Positions 1 through 6,614 of a DNA stretch of 12,325 bases are shown here, one piece after another. The notes under the pieces were generated by a model. The model did not search any database. It had not been told where the DNA came from and was given only the letters and a program-made list of their open reading frames with translations. Numbering within the stretch: position 1 is the stretch's first letter; the number at the start of each line of letters is the position of its first letter. The translations under genes and the position numbers were made by a program. This DNA comes from Bacteroidia bacterium (GTDB taxonomy: Bacteria > Planctomycetota > Phycisphaerae > Phycisphaerales > SM1A02). The stretch is taken from NCBI GenBank assembly GCA_030054235.1, contig JASGCG010000016.1, positions 1-12,325 on the forward strand, given 5' to 3'.

Positions 1-480
1 TGGTTGCTTCGTGCCGCGGCATGGTCAGGCCTCGCGCCCCCACCTGCCCCGCTTGTGCAGGATGCCCTGCGCGATGTCCTCATGCGGGTTCAATTGGGTA
101 TCGGCAGTGCCTCGAAGGAGCTGCCCCTTGATCTCGTCGGGGCATTCCAACTCGCTGCAGCCAACGGCCAGCCGTCGATCGGTGCCACGGGGCTTCGGCC
201 ACTGGCAGCGCTCGTGCGCATGGCAGAGTCCACCGCCGACCCCGACACCCGGGAGCGGGTGCGCGAAGCCTGCCGCGCGGGAGCCCGGTTCGTGCTCCAA
301 CTGCACGTCTCCGCCGACGGGGCCACGCTGCTTCGGCAGCCTCGCCGCTGCGTGGGCGGCATCCGGGAATCGATGTGGGAGCCCCGAATCCGGGTCGCTG
401 GGACAGCTGCGGCGATCCTGGTCCTGCTTGATGTGGCCCAGACGCTGCCGCCGGCCGAAAATCTGCCGAATCCTTCGTGA
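1..480 (+). CDS. 3' end of a protein of uncertain family (helical-repeat-like C-terminus)
   Basis: The frame is open from base 1 (the first codon is Trp) to a TGA at 478-480, so this is the last 159 codons of a gene starting upstream; the TTG at 4 is not a credible start. The visible part is rich in Ala, Leu and Arg and looks alpha-helical. It ends with a helix (GARFVLQLHVSADGATLL), a loop with Cys and GGIRES, and a hydrophobic helix (VAGTAAAILVLLDVAQTL). A 'FxxQL...GGxR...' hairpin near the C-terminus recalls alpha/alpha-toroid proteins such as terpene-cyclase-like or six-hairpin-like domains, which are common in planctomycetes. That is a resemblance from memory, not an assignment. I do not recognise a specific function. 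The following 140 bases (481-620) hold only the promoter and leader of the next gene. Confidence 0.6.
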   Translation, partial: WLLRAAAWSGLAPPPAPLVQDALRDVLMRVQLGIGSASKELPLDLVGAFQLAAANGQPSIGATGLRPLAALVRMAESTADPDTRERVREACRAGARFVLQLHVSADGATLLRQPRRCVGGIRESMWEPRIRVAGTAAAILVLLDVAQTLPPAENLPNPS

Positions 481-587
481 TCGGACGTCACGATCGAGCC
501 GCTCCGGTCACTTGACAGTGGTCGCTGCATCGCTGAACCGGGCCGCCAAGCATGAGCTTGGATGGACCCGGCCGCAACGCACCGTGG

Positions 588-613
588 TATAGTCTTCCGT
601 CCGCCCCACGAGG
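588..613 (+). promoter_or_regulatory. -10 element and Shine-Dalgarno of the 621 gene
   Basis: TATAGT at 588-593 matches the bacterial -10 consensus TATAAT at five of six positions. It would start transcription near 600, giving a leader of about 20 nt. That leader holds GAGG at 610-613, 7 nt before the ATG at 621. No good -35 hexamer sits 16-18 nt upstream of the -10. This gene therefore has a normal leadered arrangement, unlike several genes further right. Confidence 0.5.
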
Positions 614-620
614 AAATCCC

Positions 621-1694
621 ATGCGCATCTCGACGCTTGCCATCGCCCTGTCCAGCCTCTGCCTGGCCGCTCCGGCCCTCGCCCAGAACATGAACGATCG
701 GCTCACGGCCGTGGCGGCGAGCCAGCAGGCCGCTGGCTCCGAGACCAAGGCCCGCCTGCTCGGCGGCCTGCTCTACATGGATGGCTTCAAGGCTGAAGCC
801 GGCCAGCCCATGGTCGATGTGGTCATGGCGCTCGTCGAGGACATGAACAAGCGCGGCATCAAGACCTCGATCCTCGTCGAAGCCGGCGAAGAGATGAAGG
901 AGCGCGTCGCGGCGGCCCTGCCCGACGACGGCGAGCGCATGTGGGAAACCACCATCAGCGGCACGGCGATCGAAGTCCTGAAGGCCGTGCTGATCGAATG
1001 CTCGGATGATCCGGCGGCCGACACCGCCTGGACCTGGCAGCTCTCGCGCAACGCCGTGCAGGTCGGACCCAAGAACATCCTCTGGAACCGTCGCGAGGTC
1101 AAGATGTACAACATCAAGGACCTGCTCTTCAAGGCGCCGCAGTGGACCAACGCCCCTGACTTCAACCTGAACTCGTCCATCCAGCAGGGTGGCCAGGGTG
1201 GTGGCGGCGGCGGCCAGGGCGGCGGCGGCGGCGGCTTCGGTGGCGGCGGCGGTGGCGGCGGCGGCGGCATGGGTGGTGGCGGCGGCGGTGGCGGCAACGG
1301 TGGCGGCGGCGGCGGTGGCGGCGGCGTCTTCGGCGGCAAGGGCGAAGATCCCGAAGAACTGACCGACGACGAGAAGGCCGACAAGCTCAAGGAAATGATC
1401 GTCACCTTCGTCGAGCCCGTGGCGTGGGAAGACGGCGAAGGCGGCCCCTGCAAGATCCAGTTCTACGAAGGCATGTTCATCGTCAACGCGCCGGACTTCG
1501 TGCACCGCGCGCTCGGTGGCTACTCCTTCGCCCCCGTCGTGCCGGCCCGCTCGGCCGCGCCGGCCAAGGCGGCTGATGCCCCGCAGGCTTCGGCCGAGGC
1601 CAACGATCGTCGTCGCTACGTCATGATGACCCCGCGCATCGGCTACAACCAGCTCGTCGGGTTCCGCACCGCGACGGTGAGCGGCGCGCCCTGA
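621..1694 (+). CDS. Exported Gly-rich protein with STN-like and secretin-N-like domains
   Basis: 357 aa. The ATG at 621 is preferred over the upstream in-frame ATG at 552 because it follows GAGG and opens a clear Sec signal peptide (residues 1-22, cleavage after APALAQ). Residues about 60-160 resemble an STN (secretin/TonB short N-terminal) domain, ending in a predicted beta strand that leads to YNIKDLLFKAPQW, a linker typical of planctomycete secretin-like proteins. Residues 190-239 are a linker with 43 Gly in 50 positions. Residues about 247-295 (EMIVTFVEPVAWEDG, then a 'FYEGMFIVNAPDFVHR' strand-helix) resemble a secretin N-type repeat. An Ala-rich stretch and a short C-terminal tail follow. 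No secretin beta-barrel domain is present, so it is unlikely to form an outer-membrane channel alone. It is probably periplasmic or surface-associated; its partner is unknown. The domain reading is from motif memory; export is well supported. Confidence 0.75.
   Translation: MRISTLAIALSSLCLAAPALAQNMNDRLTAVAASQQAAGSETKARLLGGLLYMDGFKAEAGQPMVDVVMALVEDMNKRGIKTSILVEAGEEMKERVAAALPDDGERMWETTISGTAIEVLKAVLIECSDDPAADTAWTWQLSRNAVQVGPKNILWNRREVKMYNIKDLLFKAPQWTNAPDFNLNSSIQQGGQGGGGGGQGGGGGGFGGGGGGGGGGMGGGGGGGGNGGGGGGGGGVFGGKGEDPEELTDDEKADKLKEMIVTFVEPVAWEDGEGGPCKIQFYEGMFIVNAPDFVHRALGGYSFAPVVPARSAAPAKAADAPQASAEANDRRRYVMMTPRIGYNQLVGFRTATVSGAP
1188..1337 (+). repeat. Poly-glycine codon tract (GGC/GGT triplet repeat)
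   Basis: Fifty consecutive codons encode 43 glycines interrupted by Gln, Gln, Phe, Met, Asn, Val and Phe. By my count all glycine codons are GGC (33) or GGT (10), with no GGA or GGG. The tract is thus a near-perfect triplet repeat inside the 621 gene, joining its two folded parts as a flexible linker. Such tracts can change length by slippage without shifting the frame. Confidence 0.9.
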
Positions 1695-1720
1695 GCGCCC
1701 TCGACAACCTCGATCGATCG

Positions 1721-1752
1721 AACGGCTAGCCTTGCGCTAGCCGTTCTTCGTT
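1721..1752 (+). terminator. Hairpin after the Gly-rich protein gene, probable terminator
   Basis: AACGGCTAGC at 1721-1730 and its exact reverse complement GCTAGCCGTT at 1736-1745 form a perfect 10-bp stem with a 5-nt CTTGC loop. The right arm runs into TTCTTCGTT, a modest T-rich run. It begins 26 bases after the TGA at 1694, so it most likely ends that transcript. The U-tract is poor, so the efficiency of intrinsic termination is uncertain. The left arm also holds TAGCCT (1726-1731), which fits TANNNT, and TCGACA lies at 1701-1706. The same DNA could therefore carry a promoter for the MFS gene. Confidence 0.65.
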
Positions 1753-1771
1753 GTGGAGAGCGGCGATCCCC

Positions 1772-3106
1772 ATGAGCGCCACACGGCGTGCCAGCCACCT
1801 CACCCTTCGCAATGACCTGCGTGCCTGCACGGACGATGGCATCACGCACGCCTTCATGGTCGGCGTGGGCGAGACCTTCATTCCGGCCTTCGCCCTTGCG
1901 GCCGGTGCGGCACAGGTCCACGGTGGCCTCGTCTACACGATCCCGTTCCTCGTGGGCGCGACGGTCCAGCTGCTCACCCCCGCGGGTGTCGAGCAGATCG
2001 GTTCGCCGCGCAAGTGGATCCTGCTGTGCGCCACGATCCAGGCGCTGTGCTTCATCCCGATGGCGATCGCCGCGATGGCGGGTTCGGTTCCGCTGCTCTT
2101 GGTCTACGTGTGCGCCTCGATCTACTGGACCGTGAACCTCGGGGCAGCGCCGGCATGGAACGCGTGGGTCGGCGCGCTGTTTCCCGCGCGCATCCGCGCC
2201 GCGTATTTCAGCAGGCGCAGCAGGATCTGCCAGATCGCGCTCCTCGCGGGGCTCCTGCTCGGCGGCGTGCTGATCTCGCGCTTCGAGCACACGCCGCTCG
2301 AACTGGCTTCGTTCGCCCTGCTCTTCATGGCCGCCAGCCTGAGCCGCGCACTGAGCACGCCGGCGCTCGTGGCGCAATCGGAGCCCAAGCACCTACCCCC
2401 TGCACGGCGCGTGAGCCCGGTCGAATTCCTCCGTCGCATCCGCGGCGCACCAGAGGGCCGGGTCGTTGCGGCGCTGCTCGTCTTCATGCTGGCGGTCCAG
2501 GTCTCGAGCCCCTTCGTCACGCCGTACATCCTGCGTGGGCTCGCGATGGACAAGGACCAGTTCACGATCTCGGTGGTCACGCTCTTTGCGGCCAAGAGCC
2601 TAGCCCTGCCGCTGGTGGGGCGGCTCGCAGGGACATGGGGGGCCCGGCGACTGCTGATGGCCGGTGCCGTCGTCGTCGCTGCAGCGAGTGGACTGTGGCT
2701 CGTGTCCACCGCGCCGGCGTGGATCTACGCGATGCAGCTCGTGAGCGGCGCCGGCTGGGCGGCCTACGAGATGGCGCTCTTCCTGCTGTTGCTCGAGCAC
2801 ATCCGCGAAGAGGAGCGCACCGCGATGTACGCGGCGTACTACTTCTTCAACGCGATCGTCACGGTCATCGGATCGTTCGTCGGAGCCTGGGCGATCGACG
2901 CGCTCGGCGGCGGCGTGACCGCCTACTGGTGGGTCTTCGGTGCATCGGCGGTGCTGCGGTTCGCAGCGATCCCGCTCATGCTGCGGATCCCGCGCCACGG
3001 CCACGAACGCATGGTGCCAGTGGTCGCGATCGAGGTCGGCACCGAGGCTGGTGCGATGGATGAACCCATCATCGCGGCGCGACCATCGGCGGGGGTCCGG
3101 CGATGA
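1772..3106 (+). CDS. MFS-type membrane transporter
   Basis: 444 aa. The ATG at 1772 is preceded by GGAGAG at 1755-1760, about 11 nt away; an in-frame TTG at 1751 is less likely. About twelve hydrophobic segments are visible in two halves separated by a basic cytoplasmic stretch at about residues 205-235. MFS-like loops appear after TM2 (GSPRKW) and in the second half (GTWGARRLL). The TM4-5 region (ARIRAAYFSRRSRICQ) matches the 'RIRGRYFGRRNRI'-type loop of a bacterial MFS subgroup. The substrate cannot be told from sequence. The TGA overlaps the next gene's ATG (ATGA at 3103-3106), so the two are probably cotranscribed and translationally coupled. Transport linked to envelope glycosylation is possible but is inferred only from this neighbourhood. 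Confidence 0.8.
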   Translation: MSATRRASHLTLRNDLRACTDDGITHAFMVGVGETFIPAFALAAGAAQVHGGLVYTIPFLVGATVQLLTPAGVEQIGSPRKWILLCATIQALCFIPMAIAAMAGSVPLLLVYVCASIYWTVNLGAAPAWNAWVGALFPARIRAAYFSRRSRICQIALLAGLLLGGVLISRFEHTPLELASFALLFMAASLSRALSTPALVAQSEPKHLPPARRVSPVEFLRRIRGAPEGRVVAALLVFMLAVQVSSPFVTPYILRGLAMDKDQFTISVVTLFAAKSLALPLVGRLAGTWGARRLLMAGAVVVAAASGLWLVSTAPAWIYAMQLVSGAGWAAYEMALFLLLLEHIREEERTAMYAAYYFFNAIVTVIGSFVGAWAIDALGGGVTAYWWVFGASAVLRFAAIPLMLRIPRHGHERMVPVVAIEVGTEAGAMDEPIIAARPSAGVRR

Positions 3107-4899
3107 AGCGGTCGATCTCGCGACGGGACGATGCGCAGGGCAAACCAGCGGGCAAGCAGCATGCAGCCCACACGGATGGCGCGGCCGCGCGCTCGCTGGA
3201 CCACTCCGGACATGGCTTGACGACCAACATGTTGGTCCTCGGTCTCTCGATGGCGTTGCTCGTGGTCGGCGGGATCGTCGGGGTCGTGCTCGATCCAGCA
3301 GCGCTGGCCCGCTGGTTCGCGCACCCTGCACTCGGCGAGCGGGGCGTGGCCATGGCCGTGCGAAGCGCGGCGTGGATGCAGTCGGCCGTCCCCGGGGCAC
3401 TCCTCGTTGCTGCAGGCATGATCATCGTGCTGTGGCGGTCGGACCGGCGGAGCGCGATGACCGACGCACGCGCCGGATCGCCACGGCGCGGCGAATTGCT
3501 CGCGCTCGTCGTCATCGTGCTCGTGGCAGCGCTCGTGCGGGTCGATCGCGCCTTCGAGAGCCTGTGGTACGACGAGATCGCAGCCTTCATGGATTACGAG
3601 CAGCATGGCCCCGGCCCGATCGTGGCCACCTGGTTCAGCCCGGCCAACCACCCGCTGCAGTCGCTCCTGTCGTGGTGCTCGTTCACGGCACTCGGTGCGG
3701 TCAACGAACTCTCCCTGCGGCTGCCGTCGTTGCTCGCCGCGCTGCTGACCGTGGTGGCGACGTGGTGGGTGGCGCGGCCGATGGCGGGCGTTCGCGGTGC
3801 GTTGATCGCCGCGGCAGGCATGGCGATCGCGCCGGCCGCCGTGCTCGGCAGCGTGGAAGCGCGCGGCTACTCCATCATGATGCTCACCGGCGCGCTGCTG
3901 ACCGGACTGGCATGGCGCGCCATCGAGCGCGAACGATCGCAACAGAGTTCGCTGTGGTGGTGGATCGCCTACGCCATCGTCGCAGCGCTCGGCGTATGGG
4001 CACACTTCACTACGGTCATCGTGCCGGTCGCGCACGGCGTGATCGCCGTGGGGATCCTGCTGCGCGGCGACGTGCGCATCGGGCTGCGCTGGCTCACGGC
4101 GCTCGTGCTGTCGGCAGCGTTCACGCTGGCGCTGCTTTCGCCGATGCTGCCGTGGATCCTCGAGCGGCGCGCTGAACTGGCCGCCCTCGATGGCGACGAG
4201 CCCACACTCTGGTCGCGGGAAGGCTTGGCGATCCTCGGCACGTGGGGCGGTGCGTGGCCGTGGTGGCCATCCATCTGGGGCGGGGCGTTGGCTGCGGTCG
4301 GCATCGTGCAAGCGTGGCGTCGGGATGCGCGCGGCCGATTCACCGCCATCCTCATTGCCCTCCCCTTCCTGCTTGCGCTTGCGATTCCGCTCTCGGGCAG
4401 CTGGATCTACGCGCGGTTCGTCTCGTTCGCGCTGCCCGGTGCCGCACTCGCCTGGGGCATGGGCCTCGATCGCATGTTCGATCGACGACGGACCGACGCG
4501 ATCCTCATGGCCGCGGTGGTGGCTGTCGGATGGCTCGCCGTGCTTGCCAACCTGCCGCCCAAGCAACCCCTGCGCGACCTGCTCCTGATCGCCGCACGGG
4601 AACCAGGTCCCGTGATCGTCGTGGGTCTGCCCGACGAGGTCGCGCGCTTCTACGCCGAGCCCATGGAGATCGACGCCCGCTACGCACAGCCGTACGGCAC
4701 GGATCTTCCTTCGCTGCTCAGCGACACGCCGGGGGCTCGCGTCCTGATCCTGTATCCCTCGGCCATGCCGCCCAGCGTGCGGGGCGTGCTCGACGCGGCA
4801 TCGTTGATGCGCACGCATGCACTGCCGGGCTGGGCCGACTGGGGTGCCGGTGCGGTCGAGCTGCATGCACCACGTGATCGCGGCGTCCCGTCGCGCTAG
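3103..4899 (+). CDS. GT-C glycosyltransferase, PMT/ArnT (GT39/GT83)-like membrane protein
   Basis: 598 aa, starting at the ATG that overlaps the MFS stop codon. It is a polytopic membrane protein. The acidic motif LWYDE (Asp157-Glu158) in the first periplasmic loop, NHPLQSLLSW (about 182-191) and EARGYSIMML (about 252-261) are the hallmarks of PMT/ArnT-like GT-C enzymes. These move a sugar from a polyprenyl-phosphate donor to a protein, lipid or glycan at the outer face of the inner membrane, with the DE pair near the metal or acceptor site. Roughly ten to twelve further TM segments precede a soluble C-terminal part (about 495-598). Unusually, a charged N-terminus and two extra hydrophobic segments (about 42-64 and 95-111) come before the usual first TM (131-147). 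Acceptor and donor are unknown. Its TAG stop lies within the -10 hexamer of the next gene. Confidence 0.75.
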   Translation: MKRSISRRDDAQGKPAGKQHAAHTDGAAARSLDHSGHGLTTNMLVLGLSMALLVVGGIVGVVLDPAALARWFAHPALGERGVAMAVRSAAWMQSAVPGALLVAAGMIIVLWRSDRRSAMTDARAGSPRRGELLALVVIVLVAALVRVDRAFESLWYDEIAAFMDYEQHGPGPIVATWFSPANHPLQSLLSWCSFTALGAVNELSLRLPSLLAALLTVVATWWVARPMAGVRGALIAAAGMAIAPAAVLGSVEARGYSIMMLTGALLTGLAWRAIERERSQQSSLWWWIAYAIVAALGVWAHFTTVIVPVAHGVIAVGILLRGDVRIGLRWLTALVLSAAFTLALLSPMLPWILERRAELAALDGDEPTLWSREGLAILGTWGGAWPWWPSIWGGALAAVGIVQAWRRDARGRFTAILIALPFLLALAIPLSGSWIYARFVSFALPGAALAWGMGLDRMFDRRRTDAILMAAVVAVGWLAVLANLPPKQPLRDLLLIAAREPGPVIVVGLPDEVARFYAEPMEIDARYAQPYGTDLPSLLSDTPGARVLILYPSAMPPSVRGVLDAASLMRTHALPGWADWGAGAVELHAPRDRGVPSR

Positions 4900-4902
4900 G
4901 CT
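4897..4902 (+). promoter_or_regulatory. -10 element, predicted leaderless promoter of the ABC permease
   Basis: TAGGCT, part of the octamer GCTAGGCT at 4895-4902, ends exactly 6 nt before the ATG at 4909. Transcription starting about 7 nt after the hexamer would begin at the ATG. The six bases between (TCGGCC) hold no Shine-Dalgarno sequence. The first three bases of the hexamer are also the TAG stop of the glycosyltransferase gene. A weak -35-like GTGATC lies at 4874-4879 with a 17-nt spacer. Confidence 0.5.
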
Positions 4903-4908
4903 TCGGCC

Positions 4909-6240
4909 ATGTCGTACCTGCTCGAAGTCACCCGGCTCGGCCTGGGCAACCTGCGTCGCCACAAGCTGCGCAGCGTGCTGACGAGCCTTGGCGTGATCCT
5001 GGGCGTGGCCGCGGTGATCGTGGTCGTCGCGATCGGCGAGGGCAACAAACGTGCGGCGCTGCGCGACATCAGCGCGCTCGGCGCCAACAACATCATCATC
5101 CGCAGCCAGAAGCCGCCGGAAAGCGCCTCCCCGGGCGGCGGCGGCATGCGATCGATGGTCATCAAGTACGGCCTGACCTTCCAGGACCTGCGCCGCATCG
5201 AGGCATCGATGACCGATGCCGACCGCGTGGTGCCCGTGAAGAGCGCAGGCAGCGAGGTCAGCTTCGACTCCCAGCGTGCGCTCGCGCAAGCCTTCGGGAC
5301 CACGCCGGCGCTCGCGTCGGTCGCCCGCCTGCGCATCCAGTCCGGCCGATACCTGACCGACGAGGACATGGCGGCGCAGGCACCCGTGGCCGTCATCGGC
5401 AGCGAGGTCGCCAAGCAGTTCTTCCCCAACCTCGACCCCATCGGCCAGGACATCCGCGTGGACCAGCAGGTGCTCCGGGTCGTCGGCGTGCTCGCACCGA
5501 TCGGCCTGGCCGGCGGGTCCGGCAGCGCGCTCGTGGGGCGCGACCTGAACAAGGACATCCACATGCCGCTGCCGACGGCCGAGCGGCAGTTCGGCAACGT
5601 GGTGCAGAAGCGCACGGCCGGTTCGTTCAGCGCCGAGGAAGTCGAGCTCTACGAGATCTACGTCGTCGCCCCGAACACCGACGTCGTGACCGAGGTCGCC
5701 GCGCGGGTCGAGCGCATCATCGACGTCGGGCACGAAGCGACCGGCGACGCCCAGGTCATCGTGCCGTGGGAACTGCTTGAAAACGCGAAGAAAGCGCTGC
5801 TCGTCTGGAACATCATGCTCATCGCGATCGCGGCAATCAGCCTGCTCGTCGGCGGCATCGGCATCATGAACATCATGCTCGCCAGCGTGACCGAGCGCAC
5901 CCGCGAGATCGGCATCCGTCGCGCGCTCGGCGCCACGCGACGCGACATCGTCACGCAGTTCATGGTCGAGACGGGCTCGCTCAGCGTGCTCGGCGGGATC
6001 ATCGGCATCATGACCGGCGTGATCACGAGCCGGCTCCTCGAGACGATCGTGGGCATCGCGAGCCGGCTGCCCGGACTCAAGGGAGCCTTCAACGACCGCT
6101 TCTCCCTGCAGCCCGAGGTCACGCTCTGGTCGATCGTCGCCAGCGTCGCCGTGGCCGGCGGCGTCGGCATCGTGTTCGGCATCTACCCTGCCATCGTCGC
6201 CAGCCGCAAGGATCCGATCCAGGCGCTGCGGCACGACTGA
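4909..6240 (+). CDS. MacB/FtsX-family ABC transporter permease
   Basis: 443 aa with the standard MacB-like layout. A cytoplasmic amphipathic start (LGNLRRHKLRSVLTSLGVIL) leads into TM1 (about 23-42). A periplasmic MacB_PCD-like domain follows (about 43-295). Three C-terminal TMs make up an FtsX domain (about 300-328, 352-380, 405-430). The cytoplasmic coupling segment ERTREIGIRRALGAT (329-343) and the final YPA...ASRKDPIQALRHD are classic for the family. These permeases dimerise with a separate LolD/MacB-type ATPase and work by mechanotransmission on periplasmic substrates such as lipoproteins, peptides or toxins. No ATPase or membrane-fusion partner lies in this window, so the permease is orphan here. 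A short Ser/Pro/Gly-rich insertion (SASPGGGG, 72-79) lies in the periplasmic domain. It probably has its own promoter (4897-4902). Confidence 0.88.
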   Translation: MSYLLEVTRLGLGNLRRHKLRSVLTSLGVILGVAAVIVVVAIGEGNKRAALRDISALGANNIIIRSQKPPESASPGGGGMRSMVIKYGLTFQDLRRIEASMTDADRVVPVKSAGSEVSFDSQRALAQAFGTTPALASVARLRIQSGRYLTDEDMAAQAPVAVIGSEVAKQFFPNLDPIGQDIRVDQQVLRVVGVLAPIGLAGGSGSALVGRDLNKDIHMPLPTAERQFGNVVQKRTAGSFSAEEVELYEIYVVAPNTDVVTEVAARVERIIDVGHEATGDAQVIVPWELLENAKKALLVWNIMLIAIAAISLLVGGIGIMNIMLASVTERTREIGIRRALGATRRDIVTQFMVETGSLSVLGGIIGIMTGVITSRLLETIVGIASRLPGLKGAFNDRFSLQPEVTLWSIVASVAVAGGVGIVFGIYPAIVASRKDPIQALRHD

Positions 6241-6253
6241 TCCGCGCGCGCCG

Positions 6254-6259
6254 TAGCAT
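6254..6259 (+). promoter_or_regulatory. -10 element, predicted leaderless promoter of the 6267 gene
   Basis: TAGCAT fits TANNNT and ends 7 nt before the ATG at 6267. It lies in the 26-base gap after the permease stop. The bases between (CGCGTGC) contain no Shine-Dalgarno sequence, which fits a transcript beginning at or one base before the ATG. No -35 element is recognisable. Confidence 0.42.
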
Positions 6260-6266
6260 CGCGTGC

Positions 6267-6578
6267 ATGCCCGCGCTCGTCGAAGTCGTCACGGAGGCCG
6301 ATGCCGATCGGGGCTGGCAGTTCGTGCTGCGCTCGCTCGACGCCGACGGTGCATGCACGAGCCACGCCATGAACCTCTCGTGGGCCGACTACGACTGGTG
6401 GAGCCCGGAAGGCATCCACGAACCCAGCCGCGTCGCGCTGGCCGTCGCCGAAGTCATGCACCACGCGCTTGCGGGGGAGTCCCTGCCGCAACGCTTCGAT
6501 GCCGCCACGGTGCGACGGCGCGTGCACGATGCCGATGCGCTCATCCGGCGCCGGCTCGGATCGGGTGGCGGGCCCTGA
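6267..6578 (+). CDS. Small conserved-looking protein of unknown function
   Basis: 103 aa, soluble, with no signal peptide or membrane segment. The N-terminal half looks like beta strands (ALVEVVTE, QFVLRSLDADG) followed by HAMNLSWADYDWW. The C-terminal half looks helical (PSRVALAVAEVMHHALAGE, then ESLPQRFDAATVRRRVHDAD). This order, a strand pair, an LSxxDY-type turn, a helix, then 'LPxRFD', resembles a small family of short uncharacterised bacterial proteins I recall but cannot name. Codon use matches its neighbours, and the protein reads as real rather than as an overlap artefact. It starts 26 bases after the permease stop, at an ATG with a -10 hexamer just upstream. It converges on the histidine kinase gene with a 36-base gap. 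Confidence 0.65.
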   Translation: MPALVEVVTEADADRGWQFVLRSLDADGACTSHAMNLSWADYDWWSPEGIHEPSRVALAVAEVMHHALAGESLPQRFDAATVRRRVHDADALIRRRLGSGGGP

Positions 6579-6584
6579 GGGCCC
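6570..6584. terminator. Short GC hairpin at the end of the 6267 gene
   Basis: GGGCCC, TGA, GGGCCC forms a 6-bp all-GC stem with a 3-nt loop made of the stop codon itself. No T-run follows on either strand. It lies between the convergent 6267 gene and the histidine kinase gene, so it might help end transcription from both sides. A short GC-rich hairpin can also arise by chance in DNA of this composition. Confidence 0.25.
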
Positions 6585-6614
6585 CTGCATTCCGGCGCAA
6601 CGACCGCAGCCGAT

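Noticed and set aside
512..517. Perfect TTGACA -35 hexamer upstream of the Gly-rich gene
   Set aside because: No -10-like hexamer sits 16-19 bases downstream (535-540 is GAACCG), and it is far from the good -10 at 588. Probably chance.
1188..1337. G-quadruplex in the poly-Gly tract
   Set aside because: GGC/GGT codons give mostly runs of two G; without runs of three or more a stable quadruplex is not convincing.
90..1505. Minus-strand open frame of 471 codons across the Gly-rich gene
   Set aside because: The antisense of the GGC/GGT tract reads as Ala/Thr repeats; there is no domain, and the plus frame has a signal peptide and known motifs.
2923..6234. Minus-strand open frame of 1103 codons
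   Set aside because: It lies antisense to the GT-C and permease genes, whose motifs are unmistakable. Its His/Arg/Asp-rich low-complexity product is typical of the opposite strand of GC-rich genes.
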